From Sthenelais limicola (lineage: Eukaryota > Annelida > Polychaeta > Phyllodocida > Sigalionidae): DNA of 64,000 nt. Where the stretch lies: the NCBI GenBank assembly GCA_942159475.1, contig OW804095.1, positions 151,146,808 to 151,210,807 of the forward strand, in the 5' to 3' direction. The notes beneath the pieces are model-generated. The model was given only the letters and a program-made list of their open reading frames with translations. It was not told the origin of the DNA and ran no database searches. The position numbers and the translations under genes were made by a program. The stretch's first letter is position 1; every line of letters begins with the position of its first letter. Below are positions 47,273-59,898 of this stretch, one piece after another.

Positions 47273-47842
47273 CATATACTACTATTAAAATAGTGATGCT
47301 ATAACAGTGATTTACAGTGATACCAATGACCGCAGCTGGTCAAATATTTCCTTTTTGTGTAATTACATGCTTCTCCTAGCTGAGATAGGCTAGTATCCAT
47401 GGCAATAAAAAGAGGGCAGAAATATCAATATCAGAAACATCCATATTTGATGGCGATACATGAAATGACCCGTGTCCGGCGCGCGCTAAATGGCCCACCT
47501 CATCTGCCAATGAGCGATAATATAAGCCACCCCTGAACACAAGAGAGAGAGCCCTATTACCCATTACGCGGCATGCATGGGTCAGTCTTGACCGCCACAA
47601 CTGCATGTTGGACAACCGACACCGGGTCCCCAATGTCCCCCGCCGACCATATTGGACAATCAATAGCCACAAACGCAGGCCAACAGATTTTCCCTCGCAT
47701 GTTCGGCGGGGAGCATTGCACTGCTTTTGGCTTACAGCAGCAGTCATAGGGAATTACAAGATATTGATGGGCCATGGAGGTGGTGAGTGTTTGTGAGACA
47801 CAACCCAGCTTTTGACCGGTGAGTCAGAACTGAGTACATGAG
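47273..47842. other. Unique DNA, no gene seen
   Basis: A 123-codon minus-strand frame at 47376-47747 has no recognised domain. Confidence 0.4.
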
Positions 47843-48067
47843 GGGCCATATCTTCAGAAAATGGACAATTGGCAGATCTACACATTTAGTACATTCTGCT
47901 AAATTAGACTGAAAAATTGTCAATACTAGGTATATCTGAGTATGTTTGGATTTGCCTTGATTCAAACAATCTGTTGAACCAAATTTTGTACATCATTTTT
48001 GTCTTAAATTTGAGTTATTTGCGACGATTGGAGAAGGCGAATTGAACATTTTCTGGTGACTTCACCC
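47843..48067 (+). mobile_element. MITE family A, A4 with variant termini
   Basis: Left end GGGCCATATCTTCAGAAAAT, shared with the copy at 56081. Right end TTTTCTGGTGACTTCACCC, shared with the copy at 53269. The two termini no longer pair well with each other. Confidence 0.82.
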
Positions 48068-48519
48068 ATATGAACTTGTGCGGCGCACTCAAAGAAATAA
48101 AGGTGCTCTGAGGATATGAGAAGGATATCCATGGATGCAGGCTCGTCTCTGGCACACGAAATTACCAAATACGTTTTGGTCCCTTTCAGGGAAATAATTA
48201 CTTCCTGAAATTAAAATCCTTCGGGAATCTTAAATATGGGTTCCACCAAGAAGATTTAAGGGTTCTGTAAATGAAAAATAACTCAAAGAACCCGAGAGGT
48301 TTTTTTACTTTAAGCCTTTAGCTCTGAGAGTTGTGTTAGTGCAGTCATATCCGGCCCTGGGAGGCCACAGGCTGTTTTCCACTCCCAGTAATTGGAGGAA
48401 ATCAAAAGATGGATGATGTTTTTACAGGGAAATATAAAGAGAAAAATATATTGATTACAAGATAAATGTTCTTTTTTTCGAGAGCAAGCAGACCCTCGAG
48501 GCACGTCGTGAAGATATAT
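48068..48519. other. Unique DNA, no gene seen
   Basis: GGTTCCACCAAGAAGATT and AAGAACCCGAGAGG near 48239-48298 may be an old inverted-repeat element, not resolved. Confidence 0.45.
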
Positions 48520-48754
48520 GAGTCAGATTTTCAGAAAATGTACAATTCACCTTCACCAATCCTCTCAAATAACCCAAATTTTAGACGAAAATAAAGTTCA
48601 AAATACAGTTCAACCTAACCAAACAGATTGCTAGAATCAATGCAATGCCAAATATACTCAATTTTACCTAGTATTGACCAAATTGCAGCCTCATTTAACA
48701 GAGTTTACTGAATGTATACAGCTGCCAATTGTACATTTTCTGAAAATCTGACCC
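48520..48754 (-). mobile_element. MITE family A, subfamily A2
   Basis: Complete copy with ATAT target duplication; first bases GAGTCAG. Confidence 0.9.
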
Positions 48755-48790
48755 ATATACATATATTTATGTATGTAGCGATGGTTGTGG

Positions 48791-48825
48791 GGGAGGAGGA
48801 GGAGGAGGAGGAGGAGGAGGAGGAG
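48791..48825. repeat. GGA trinucleotide repeat
   Basis: About 11 GGA units immediately right of a family A copy. Confidence 0.93.
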
Positions 48826-49233
48826 TAATGGTTGCTTTAGGCCTGTATGATCCCAGATCCAATACCTGATCCAGTGCACCATGATTTAATGTGAACGCAC
48901 ACAAACTCAATACCCTAACTGTCCCCTAAACACGCGGCTATATTTTACTAGCGTCGCATCAAAGCCTGTACTGTATCGACCAGCACTTTTGAAGGCTTTG
49001 GCCTATAAATGGCGACCTCCAACTCAACAGAATGGGTTTCTCTACACAAGATGAGGGAGATTTGTCACAAACCACTGGCCGACCCCTAGTGTTGACCCCA
49101 AAGGTGCACGAGCCATGCATAGATGCCTCTGAGTGGGGGGAATCATTAAAGAGGAGAGGTTAATCAATAACGAAGCTCTGCTCATTAGAAAAGACGAAGA
49201 ATGGAGATTTGATGTGGACCCAGTCAATCATAT
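48826..49233. other. Unique DNA, no gene seen
   Basis: Nothing recognised. Confidence 0.5.
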
Positions 49234-49468
49234 GGGTCGATTTTCCGAAAATGCACAATTGGCAGCTCTACTCATTTAGTAAATTATGCTAAAACAGGTT
49301 ACAATGTGGCCAATATTAGGTAAATTCATGTATATTTAGCATTGCAAAGATTCTAGCTATCTGGTTAGTTAGGTTGAACTGTATTTTGAACTTTTTTTCC
49401 CGTCTAAAATTGGGGATATTTGAGAAGATTGGCGAAGTTGAATTGTGCATTTTCTGAAAATCTGACCC
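49234..49468 (+). mobile_element. MITE family A, subfamily A2
   Basis: Diverged interior, left end GGGTCGATTTTCCG. Flanks ATAT and ATAC differ at one base. Confidence 0.86.
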
Positions 49469-50470
49469 ATACACTAGTCACTCAGTGCATGCTAGCATAC
49501 TTTGATCAACTATTACACATGCATGGCAAGACATCAAAGCTTTATATAAAATCCACCACAATGTAATTAGGCCTTAAAACCACGTCACAACACCTCCATA
49601 TGGTATTCACGTATTGATTTGTGATTAATACCTACATGTAGAATGATTTTCCCTCGTTACTGGCGCGACCAAGTGAGCCTTTGTTCTTAAAAATAGCTAC
49701 CGTTTTTTCAAAGGCAGTTCCATTAAAAATAGAACACTTGCTGTCAAAGATTTTGATGGAACTTTTGATCACGCAACATGGCAAATCGATCTTATTTAAT
49801 ATTAAATCTTGGCCACAAAAAGCTATGACCCATATTCCAGGGCAGCATGTAACTTCTCAAAATTCCCAGCTTTAAAACTGCCACAGTGGGAGATAACATT
49901 TTACCATTGGGTAATTTCCCCACTCATAAATCACTATTTCAATGTAATATTCATGTACAAAAGATATAACTTCCTGAGAGATCAAATCAAAATTGGATAG
50001 CACACCCAACCCAAGTTGAGACCCAATCTCCCCAGTGGCAGGATACCGGAAGTTTCTCTATTAAAGAGGGTGCTTGGAAATGCCCTGGAGGCACCATCTC
50101 AGATATACGACCCTGACCCTTGACCTGCTTGGGGTCAAGGCCTGCCATGGGGAGGGGAAGGTCAGAGCAGGCAGGGGAGGCCATACCCTAAGAAAACAGC
50201 TTAAACATGCCAATGCCCTCAGGCCTTACTAATGTTAGTTACACACTTCATTATGTTTCACAATGGGACGCTACTCCTCATCAAGTCCTCCCATCTAGAA
50301 ACAAACTGCAGACAATAATTCTCAGGTCATGATGATACATGTCTACATGTCATGAATCTTGGCCGTTTAAACGCAGTCAATAAGTGTACCGTGGTTATAC
50401 TATAGGGTACTGGGTGGTACTACGTACAGCACAAGGTTTAAGGCGGTTTTAACATAAAAACAAATTTATT
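49469..50470. other. Unique DNA, no gene seen
   Basis: Frames near 49.7-50.0 kb lack a known domain. CCTTGACCTGCTTGGGGTCAAGG near 50117 is an inverted TCAAGG-type motif pair. Confidence 0.45.
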
Positions 50471-50472
50471 TA

Positions 50473-50672
50473 CTGTAAACGTATTAATGTTTGCGCAGTA
50501 TTTATTTTCGCGCAGCCACCTTTGTGCATGAAGATAAATCCTGCACGAAAGGTATAATTATTGCACAGACAGACTGAGACTTCCTTGCTGCGCGAATTTA
50601 AATCCGGGCGAAAAGGTGTCAAAGTACTTAGTGCGCGAAGATTTATCTGCGCGAAAAAAAATACGTTTACAG
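50473..50672. mobile_element. MITE family G (CTGTAAACG ends)
   Basis: Starts CTGTAAACGTATT and ends AATACGTTTACAG, flanked by TA on both sides. The interior repeats TTCGCGCAG and GCGCGAA motifs in inverted arrangement. TA duplication and this type of end fit a Tc1/mariner-type MITE. Similar CTGTAAACG/TTCGCG elements are, from memory, common in marine invertebrates. Confidence 0.78.
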
Positions 50673-50674
50673 TA

Positions 50675-53268
50675 CTTTAAGTTTTAAGTACACCAAAACT
50701 ATGATCTCAGCAGTTATATTGAAGTTTTATTTTATTAAGTAGTTTGAATGGTGAAAGTGGTTCTAACGTTTCCAGTCATAGTTGACTCTTCATCAGGGAA
50801 TGTCTTTATTTAAATCTAAATTCATTTATTTTTGTAATAATTTTAAGTGCAAGAGATTCAGACACCACTTCCCGTTTTCGCCTCGTCCCCTGGACAATTT
50901 ATCATATACACTCGACAGAACTTTAAATTTGAATGCAGGACAGTCGTAAAGAGTTAAATGTTGTTAAATTAAATGTTGCCTTTAAAATTGTTCTAAAACA
51001 TCTTCAAAAAAACTAAAATGTATTCAATGTTAGGTGCATTTGAGATTGGAATTAATGACCAGTACGTGTCATAAATGAGAATATTGTGTGGACTTTTGTT
51101 ATTATATCGATCTGACTTGCTATAATATATGACGCTCTCCTGGCATAAAATAAAGAGTTGCTGAGGAACATTAACATGCACCGTACTCTAGAGAGATGTG
51201 TACCACCCTCCCCATATATAATAACTAGAATAGCATAATTCCTCATACACAAACTAGGATCCATAGACCATCAGAACATACCACAATATGGCGGGAAAAC
51301 TTCCACCATATGCCCAGGGGAAACAGAAGAAAAATCTCATGATTTGTGCTCCGGAGCATTTTGCCATTTTTTGGCTCAAAGAAGATAACTTTTGTGTTCC
51401 CTTGATGTGCTAGCTGGCTGAGACTGGCTGCGACTGCTTATTGGAAATCTCTAAGTATACCATGAGTTGCCAGTCCTATGTCCGGTCACGCATGCGCACT
51501 GGCTGTATATGACCTCCAGGGAGCATTGCATGTTGGGAAGGCATCCCGGCTACAGGAGACCCCCGGGGGAAGGGGTATGTGTCTGAGAGGGGTGCGGGGA
51601 TGGGAAGCACGGTTAATTCCCAACCAGGCAGAAATATTATTCCCTTCACTCAACCCCGACTCCAACATTTCATTCCAAAGGCTTCTCCCACGATCGTTTC
51701 TGTAAGTGGAGCCACAGAAAGAGTACTGCGCTCGATGCTTTCTTATTGCCTGAATTCACAGAGTATATTTACAAGATTCTGGCATCTTCCTCACTTCCCT
51801 TGAGTAATTCTGGTTGCTATACGGAATCAATGTTCGCCAAGATTTGGGGACTTTAGAAGCAGCTTTCGATGAAACTTAATTTTTCTTCTTCACTCTCTGG
51901 TTAATATAATATTCCTCCTCAGTTCAAAAGATGCACTAAATATCCTTCTTGTTAAATACATTTTTCCACATGGCGCACCATTTCAATAGAGAAACATCTT
52001 CTATAAATGATACAAGTGTTTTCCCATCACCAACATTCATTCACTCTATTGCGTTATTCAAAACAAAATACGGATATAATAACGGCTTTTAGACCAGGAA
52101 AGCCTCGTCTTGCAGAAACAATCCCCTGGTTTATGACTTCCTGGCCAAAACCCTACACGACGAGCGAGTGTAAACGAAGTATGGATGCCAGACCAGACAT
52201 GGAGAATATGATAGGGTGTTGAACATGCATTGTGACCACCCAGTGTCCTGCTTATCTGACCGTTATATCAGATATCCGGGGGTCAGCTGGTGACCAGTGG
52301 GTGGCGTACATCATGTCACATGGCCATGATATCACATGACCGCTAACAGATAAGCATGTAATGCGCATGACTGGACTTTTGAGAGACTGGTCGTAACTAT
52401 AGACCCATCTCTACCAAAGTAAACCTTTTAGCCCGCGAATTTTATTCTGTGGAGAATCCCATCTAAATGTAGATAGATGATTGAGAGAACAGATATTTGA
52501 ATTATCAATATATTTGGGGAAAAGACACAGTGTGATCGAGTATTTACGTATTGGCTTGCTAGCTGAGAAAAGTTCAGGAATGTCAGGAATGAACACACAA
52601 ACCATCGAATTTACAGATACAAAGCAAACCTGAATGGATAACAATGATATTCAAATGATGTTAGTTTCTTAAAAATCAAATCTCAGAGTAAATTGGCCAT
52701 GAAAAGTGTCGATGAATATTGCAATTCATAACGTGGAATATTTATGCTTGGTGTCTGAATATTCTCCCGCACTTGGCCATATTTACAGGTTCAAGGATCT
52801 CCAGGGTGTCTATACGATCTATCGGGGGATGTGAAGTGATGAGAAATCGCCTGGAGTCGGTAGGGCACGGGAGTGGAGGAGGAGGAAATATAGCAGGAAG
52901 ACCCTGGAGTACAGTGGGTGATGGCAACCTGCCACCGCGGCCCACTTTCCCCATACTACTCACTCTCACACCACCACCACCACCAACAACAACCCCAGGA
53001 ACCGGGTCAGAGCTTTGTAGTTTGTATCCAAGCACTCCATAAAAACTCAGCCCACTCCGACAAGAGCAGCAATGCGATGAGTTTTCAATACTCATCAGCA
53101 ACTTGGCGCTGCTATAAAAGCCCCTCGTTAATTCTGATGCTACAAGGTATTGATGGGGAAATGTGTGAATCGATCAGGTTGCATTGGGAACAATTGCTGT
53201 ACAATGAATGTACTGCATGACTCCCCTCCCTCTTCTCTACCTCATAGTGGGAAGTGGTAGGCCTATAA
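50675..53268. other. Unique DNA, no gene seen
   Basis: The longest stretch without a recognised element. Overlapping frames near 52.7-53.2 kb cover a CCACCACCA-rich run and look like artefacts. No RNA gene recognised. Confidence 0.45.
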
Positions 53269-53503
53269 GGGTCAGATTTTCATAAAATGTACAATTGGCA
53301 GCTGTGCACATTTAGTAAATTCTGCTAACTTCGGCTGCAATTTGGTTAACACTAGGTAAATTCGAGTATATTTGGCATTGCATTTATTCTAGCAATCTGT
53401 TTGGTTAGGCTGAACTGTATTTTGAACTTTATTTTCGTCTGGAATTTGGGTTATTTGAGAAGATTGGTGAAGGCGAATTGTACATTTTCTGGCGACTTCA
53501 CCC
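53269..53503 (+). mobile_element. MITE family A, A2 with variant right end
   Basis: Left end is standard (GGGTCAGATTTTCATAAAAT). Right end TTTTCTGGCGACTTCACCC is the variant also seen at 47843. ATAA target duplication, so this mosaic moved as a unit. Confidence 0.9.
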
Positions 53504-53635
53504 ATAACCAGCGTCCATTGGCCACATTGAACACGGGAGAATGGGTGTATACACATGGGAGAAGGTGATATCTGTATCGTGCCTGCGTATGTGTACCAAA
53601 CCATACACATGCTACTTATCTCAGAGAATGAAGCA

Positions 53636-53649
53636 CCGCCAGGGGGCTC
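53636..53649 (+). promoter_or_regulatory. CTCF-like motif
   Basis: CCGCCAGGGGGCTC matches the core consensus CCASYAGRKGGCRS at 12 of 14 positions. It lies between two family A copies. Confidence 0.33.
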
Positions 53650-53712
53650 CTCAGGGACCCGCTCCTTGGTCCCAACCCTACCATTGTCACGTCTCTGGGC
53701 ACACTCGCAAAA

Positions 53713-53952
53713 GGGTCAGATTTTCAGAAAATGTACAATTGGCAGCTATACACATTTAGTAAATCCTGCTAAATCAGGCTGCAATTTGGCCAATACTAGG
53801 TAAATTAGAGTAGCCTATATTCGACATTGCATTTATTCTAGCAATCTGTTTGGTTAGGTTGAACTGTATTTTGAACTTTACTTTCGTCTGAAATTTGGGT
53901 TATTTGAGAAGATTGGCGAAGTTGAATTGTACATTTTCTGAAAAATTGACCC
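53713..53952 (+). mobile_element. MITE family A, subfamily A2
   Basis: Complete copy with AAAA target duplication, 210 bp from the previous copy in the same orientation. Confidence 0.9.
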
Positions 53953-53956
53953 AAAA

Positions 53957-56080
53957 GCGTCACTGAAAAGTCACTCACCCTGTAACGTTACTCTCTCGAC
54001 GCTATAACGTCGTCCAGACGTCACCGAGCTAAGTTAACGTGACATCTCCCCTTTATCGTTCGATAACAACTGAGGTAACCATGACAACGCGCGACAAATA
54101 ACAGGCACAGACAATGCGTTTCCATGGAAACAGGGCTGCTTATCAATGTTTGCATTTCGGCTTATCAGTTATGGGAATGTGTGTAGAAGGGAGCATCTTC
54201 CTACTTCCCCGTCCGCCCACCCAGACATTTGGGGTCTGTAATGGCGTACTTTCTGTTATCTCAAGCCTGACCTATATATCTGATTAATCTAAGACGATAT
54301 CGCAAACGGTGGCGCGTGATTGTTTATTTAATTCCTCGTCCAACGCGTATTGACCAATCCCTCCGGGCCCGATCGGGAGGTCATTATACATATGTGGGTT
54401 TGGGCTTACACCTTGTGTACCTTCTTTGGTAGCCATGTCATGCTTTCTCCCTAACGACCTCTCCATCTGATCCCCCAACAGGCCCTTTTACGGACACCTC
54501 GAGCATCATGTGATCTGACAGGCCTTCCAAGCTCTCCGCTGGATGAACGCTCTGTGGGATTCTTTCTTTACTTTCCCTCTCCTCGAGGCCTCGTTATAAT
54601 CACGTAAGCCTATTATTATTTAGAAGGAACCTTATTAAGGGGCGAAAATTAAGAGGCGGCTCGACGTAAAACCAAGCTCATCTAATCTCGCCCTAATCGC
54701 GAATAGGATGCGTTGATCCGCGAGATGTCAATGTCCGACTCGTCACATAGGAGAAAAACTCCCCGGATGTCCTAACAGAACACGTGACCAGGACGAGCCT
54801 CGAGATGAGAGCTAGAGATTAACGGCGGATTAAAGATTATCCCAGGAAAACCAGTCTTAATCATCTTACCACTGTGTAGACACTGGTTCTCCATTTCATC
54901 ACCAGACAACGCTGCCATCCCCATTGGGTTTCTCGTCTGAATATTCACTTCTGTTATCCAAATAGATCTAATTAACAACCATCAATACATCATCCGACCA
55001 TAATAGTTATTAACCCTAGGGCTTCCCACCCACATAAATCCAATGCAGTTCCATTATTTTCCCCAGGCCGTCTGTGGATTCATCATCAGTCCCCTGAGAA
55101 ACATATACTAATACATCTCCCTCCATAAACATTTTTCTTGCAGGATTTTCTTATCGGGAATCACTCCTGCCGACGGCTTATCATGCCCATGCAACAGATT
55201 TTTTGCTAATTAGTACTCGTCAATATTTTGCCTCCACAAAAGGACATTACAAGGACAAATGGAAATCTATGTCTGGTTTTATCGGGATAACTCCAGTCGT
55301 GATAATTCCAATCAATGAATGATGGCAATGATGTCCACGATTAAATGTGCATTTAAGATTCTTTTCGATACAACTTTCATACGGTACAAGTAACTATTGT
55401 AAATTGTATGAATAGGCCTTTTGTTCCGAGAATGGGTCTCTCTTTATCATATATATCATTTGTGATGTGGCACAGCGTATTTCTGGGTGCACAATTGCTA
55501 GTAAAGTAGCTAAATATACTCCATAGGATGACCTTAAAACGCAAAGATGTATTAAATACGTTGTCTTGAAATTTGGTACATGTATTTATGACATAAAACG
55601 CCAGATATATCCCAAACATGATACAATTCCTACTAAGATATTTTGTGAATAAAACACTTTTAACAAACGTGAATTGTGCGACTCATGACTCATTTTTCTG
55701 TAACACATCACATTTATATCGGACAAGCATTCTATGGATGGTTTCGTATTGGTTAATGACCGCAATAGCTCTATATTCACCACTCACACACCCATTTCAT
55801 CATTGATATTTCAAATAGGAAATGTCACATCCACAATGCACTCATATATTGCCTTTTGAACGCGACACTTTATCTATATCCTTCCCGCCTTTATAATAAG
55901 CACCCTGTTTCCTCTTGTGTTTTGAAGGTCCGCATGATTATAATGCTGCAAGTTCACGGGTCGCCACCAGGGCGACAACAAGTCACACAGAGAGGCCACT
56001 CGGCCATGAGAAAGTCACTGACTACAGGATTGGTGGCCAAAGTGGCTGTGTCACGCGAGCAACCGTCATGATATGTATAT
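53957..56080. other. Unique DNA, no gene seen
   Basis: ACGTC- and AACGT-type motifs cluster at 53.98-54.05 kb. CpG is fairly frequent to about 54.8 kb. No supported gene. Confidence 0.45.
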
Positions 56081-56316
56081 GTGCCATATCTTCAGAAAAT
56101 GGACAATTGGCTGCTGTACACATTCAGTTAATTCTGCTAAATTAGGCTGCAATTTGGTCAATACTATAGGTAAATTCGAGAATATTCCACATTACATTGA
56201 TTCTAGCAGTCTGTTTGGTTAGGCTGAACTGTATTTTTAACTTTTTTTCGTCTGAAATTTGGGTTATTTGAGAGGATTGGTGAAGGCCAATTGTACATTT
56301 TATGAAAATCTGACCC
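56081..56316 (+). mobile_element. MITE family A, A2 with variant left end
   Basis: Left end GTGCCATATCTTCAGAAAAT as at 47843, right end standard. ATAT target duplication. Confidence 0.87.
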
Positions 56317-56526
56317 ATATATATATGTGTAGTGGGGGAGATAGTATCATAGAGTTATCATGGGCCAAGGTGTGTGCTTGGGGCGCACTCGTCAGTGATA
56401 TGATCAACATTAGCTAAAGAACTGTACAGTGCGCTCGGGGAGGGACAATAGTGTACTTGTTAAGTGATATCCCTGTCAACAGTTGGGCTTTGAAATCTAT
56501 GGGAAAGATTCAATTTTTAGGCAGAG

Positions 56527-56686
56527 AATCTAGGCTCAGAGTTGAGGGAGTCCCTCGATACTGAGGGAAATCCCATTTAATACCGACTCCAGGGCCATGA
56601 AAGCCATTAGAGCAGTAGGCGTCCAATCACTGGCATATCACTCCTATCTGATCTGGCAGTGACTGGCAGAGATGGAGGTCTAGAGG
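56527..56686 (+). mobile_element. MITE family B, internally deleted copy
   Basis: Head TCTAGGCTCAGAGTTGAGGG present, the middle before CCCATTTAATACCGACTCC lost, tail CTCCTATCTGATCTGG diverged. Boundaries approximate. Confidence 0.72.
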
Positions 56687-57370
56687 TAAGAAAATCCTCC
56701 GGTTTCTTGGATGTAAATGTATATATATTAGCAAATAAAAACAATTTTATTCCCTTCACCCTGCCAAGCCATCCCCATCAGCGAAATCCATTGATGAAAA
56801 TATACTTGGACCTTCAACCACGGGCTCTCTTTGCCTAATGCCAATATGTACCTCAAAACTAACAGCCATTAGATATCGGATTTTATATGCACGTAAGCGC
56901 AAAGTTGCTCATCCAATCATTGCAAATCTATAGGCTATGATATCAGCTTTACATATGGACATAGCCAAGGGCTCCTGGCGATCCATATAAATCCTTTACC
57001 GAGTTGAGCTGAGTCACCAATCTCAGCTGAATTTCTATCATCCCTTTCCTTATTACATAGCCGCCGGTCCCACTCCGGCAAAAAGTTACAGCCATCTCAA
57101 ACATTATTCCAACCACAAACTCTCTTCCGCCCATACGTCAGCTGAATCGGGAAGGAACCTAATTTGTCAAACCCATCGATCTGTGCTCGGCCCATCTCCG
57201 CAGGATATGATGTAGTGCAATCAAATAAGGGCTAAAAGTTGCCCCATACCAATGAGAAGATGGTCATGTATATGAAAAAGGATACATGCAGATGATTGGG
57301 GTTATAATATTTCCCCACTGATTTGAAGCGTTATAGCATCTATTTGGTCTGGTTCCCACCTTATATATAA
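56687..57370. other. Unique DNA, no gene seen
   Basis: Nothing recognised. Confidence 0.5.
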
Positions 57371-57372
57371 TA

Positions 57373-57511
57373 CAGTCGGGTCCAGACGGCCACATTCCTC
57401 GATTCCACATCCAGCGATAAGCTTAACCACAAGGCTTAAGACTAATTAAGGCTTAAAGTGTTAATGACCCCTAAAACTTAGGGGTCCAAAACTGCCTTCT
57501 GAACCTGACTG
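57373..57511. mobile_element. Small MITE, family F
   Basis: Starts CAGTCGGGTCCAGACGGC and ends GCCTTCTGAACCTGACTG, an imperfect 18-bp inverted repeat, flanked by TA on both sides. An internal hairpin GACCCCTAA/TTAGGGGTC lies near 57466-57486. At 139 bp and with TA duplication it fits a Tc1/mariner-type MITE. Confidence 0.75.
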
Positions 57512-57513
57512 TA

Positions 57514-59657
57514 TAAGTTTGTGCTGTAAGAGACATTACTGCATACTATATTCCACTATTTCATTTATATGTACGGTTAACTATATATACGCAAATATCA
57601 CTCATGAAATCGCATAGCCTATTCTCTAGATAGAATATTCGCCCCCCCCCCTCCCCCAAGCAGTACGGGACGAGGGCAGCTAAGCAGGCTACCTACTCTC
57701 AATGCCCCTTTAACCCCAATCGCATTTATTGACAACTATAGAAAATGCATAGAATTGCACCTGGTTATTACAATAGCACAACCCTGACAAGGTATGTCTT
57801 AGATGGATTTATGTCCCTCCTCAATAGCCTTTAGATATGGTTCAACCACTTGGACATCAATGACTCGTGATGTGCAATACATTAAGAGCAAATGTGACAC
57901 CTGAAATCACTTCTGTGTCAAAACTGTCTCTTGAAGAAAGAGGAAGGGGAGGGGGAGGGGGAGATGGGACAAAGATGTAAAGAGGGGACAATAACAAGAA
58001 TCCCAGAATCCCCAGCAGGAAGCGAAGGAAGATTGCTATGACGTCACACCCCAGTGGCTTCCCCGGCCTAGATATCCACGCATGCGTATCTATCATCATC
58101 AGCGCATCCAGTCGGTGGCCAATCCTCCTCCTGTCTCAGACCAAAGACATTTTTATTTATAATCTCGAATTGGGAGCAACCTAGTTAACGCCTGACAACT
58201 CTGGGGTATAAAGTGACGCATAAAGAACATCGAGTGACTGAAGAGTAGTTAGAGATCTTATTCAAATCATGAGGGTAGCAAGGTCAACCTCATGACCTTT
58301 TATATTTACTCCCCACTCTGTTGACTAGTGAGTGCTACTTCCACACTAGTAAAGAATGTTTTCTTTACACTTACACAATTATCCCAACACTCGAATCTCG
58401 AGTTGACAAGACAATTTGAGTTCCTGCAATAAGTAAAGGCTTTATAGTCAAATATGGGCTTCTAAATACTGGAGTTTGTAGGCATTTGATTATTTATAAA
58501 GTACCTCAATATTCAATGATATAATCTACCTACTTGATTGCTTGGCCTAGTCCTATTAAAGAACACTTATGGCTATCTATATATCGTTCCAGTATTTTGG
58601 TTGAGGTGCTGCAGTATCTTAGACCTGGTATCAACGTTCAACTACTTTTTAACTGGTCTGATATATGTTTTGTTAGAAACAAAACGAGCCCAACGCAAGG
58701 ACTAGCGAGAGCTGAAGGCATACAATATACCAGACCTGTTCCAAGATATAATGCAGACAGAAGTGCAAAAAGGAACAATGATATATTATTTAAAGGGCTG
58801 CCAAGCTCGAAGATAATGTGAGAGCTTAGAGTAACACAACTCTAGCATTGAGGTGAACTTTTTTGAGAAACAGTTCAGAAGACATTACAAGGGCACAAAT
58901 ATAACGATACATCAGTGTATATATATCGGGGGCCCTTTATCAACAATAAATGCTATTTATTTACTTTTAATATTACGGTTAATATAGGATTGGTTGCAAC
59001 ATAATGGAAATTACATTCAAAGATTGGAAAGTATCCGTATAGTATATGATTTCATAGAATTGACCAAAATGATTTTACTATATTTTCTCTCCGGATATCT
59101 GCTGACACGACTTTAACCCAAGATAGCAAGCATAAATCTTGCCCGGATTTAGATGTGACACGAAGGCTGAAGCAACAACCAGTTATTTTTATTTCATTGA
59201 AGTTTTGATATATCATTATATTCAAATTCCTCGGCATATAACCAGATCTCTGATGATGATATACCGATGGTCAAAGTAACGTTCAACCGACGTAATCCTC
59301 ACATACACTCTATACTCGCAGCGGCGTACCATAGCCTTACCATTAGAGGGCTTTGATGTTAACTGCCTACAGGTTGCGTATAGAGTGTAGGAACATCATC
59401 AAGAGTTCCAATCACACTTAATTAATGCCCCACCTATAATCAACAGCTAGAGTCAAGTATAACAATTTTGAGGAAAAATATAATCTGGTTCGATAATCGT
59501 GTTGCACTTTAAGGACTTACATGGTAATCCATATTTTTCCCTCGGCCTTTGCGAGGGATACCAGACCGACATGCCAAATGTAAACAAAAAAGTGCCCTGC
59601 ATACAACATGTCTGACAAGTGGCGCAGGTAAACTGGTAAAGCGTCACTTACATATAT
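57514..59657. other. Unique DNA, no gene seen
   Basis: A TGACGTCA CRE-type motif lies at 58039-58046. A 95-codon frame at 58534-58821 has ordinary composition but no known domain. TACACTCTATAC at 59304 and GTATAGAGTGTA at 59378 form a 12-bp inverted repeat spanning 86 bp, possibly a very small foldback element. Confidence 0.45.
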
Positions 59658-59892
59658 GGGTCAGATTTTCAGAAAATATACAATTTGCCTTCACCAATCC
59701 TCTCAAATAACCCACATTTAAGACAGAAATGAGCTTCAAAGTGCAGTTTAGCATAACAGAACTGATACTTTAAATCAATGCGATACCAACTTTACTCAGA
59801 TATACCTGGTATTCATCGTTTGTCAGCCTAATTTAGCAGAATTTCCTAAATGTGTAGAACTACCAATTGTACATTTTCTGAAAATTTGACCC
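59658..59892 (-). mobile_element. MITE family A, subfamily A1
   Basis: Complete copy. ATATAT flanks both sides, at least a 4-bp ATAT duplication. Confidence 0.91.
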
Positions 59893-59898
59893 ATATAT

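Noticed and set aside
58534..58821. 95-codon plus-strand frame with protein-like composition
   Set aside because: No known motif, no splice context, and no neighbouring support.
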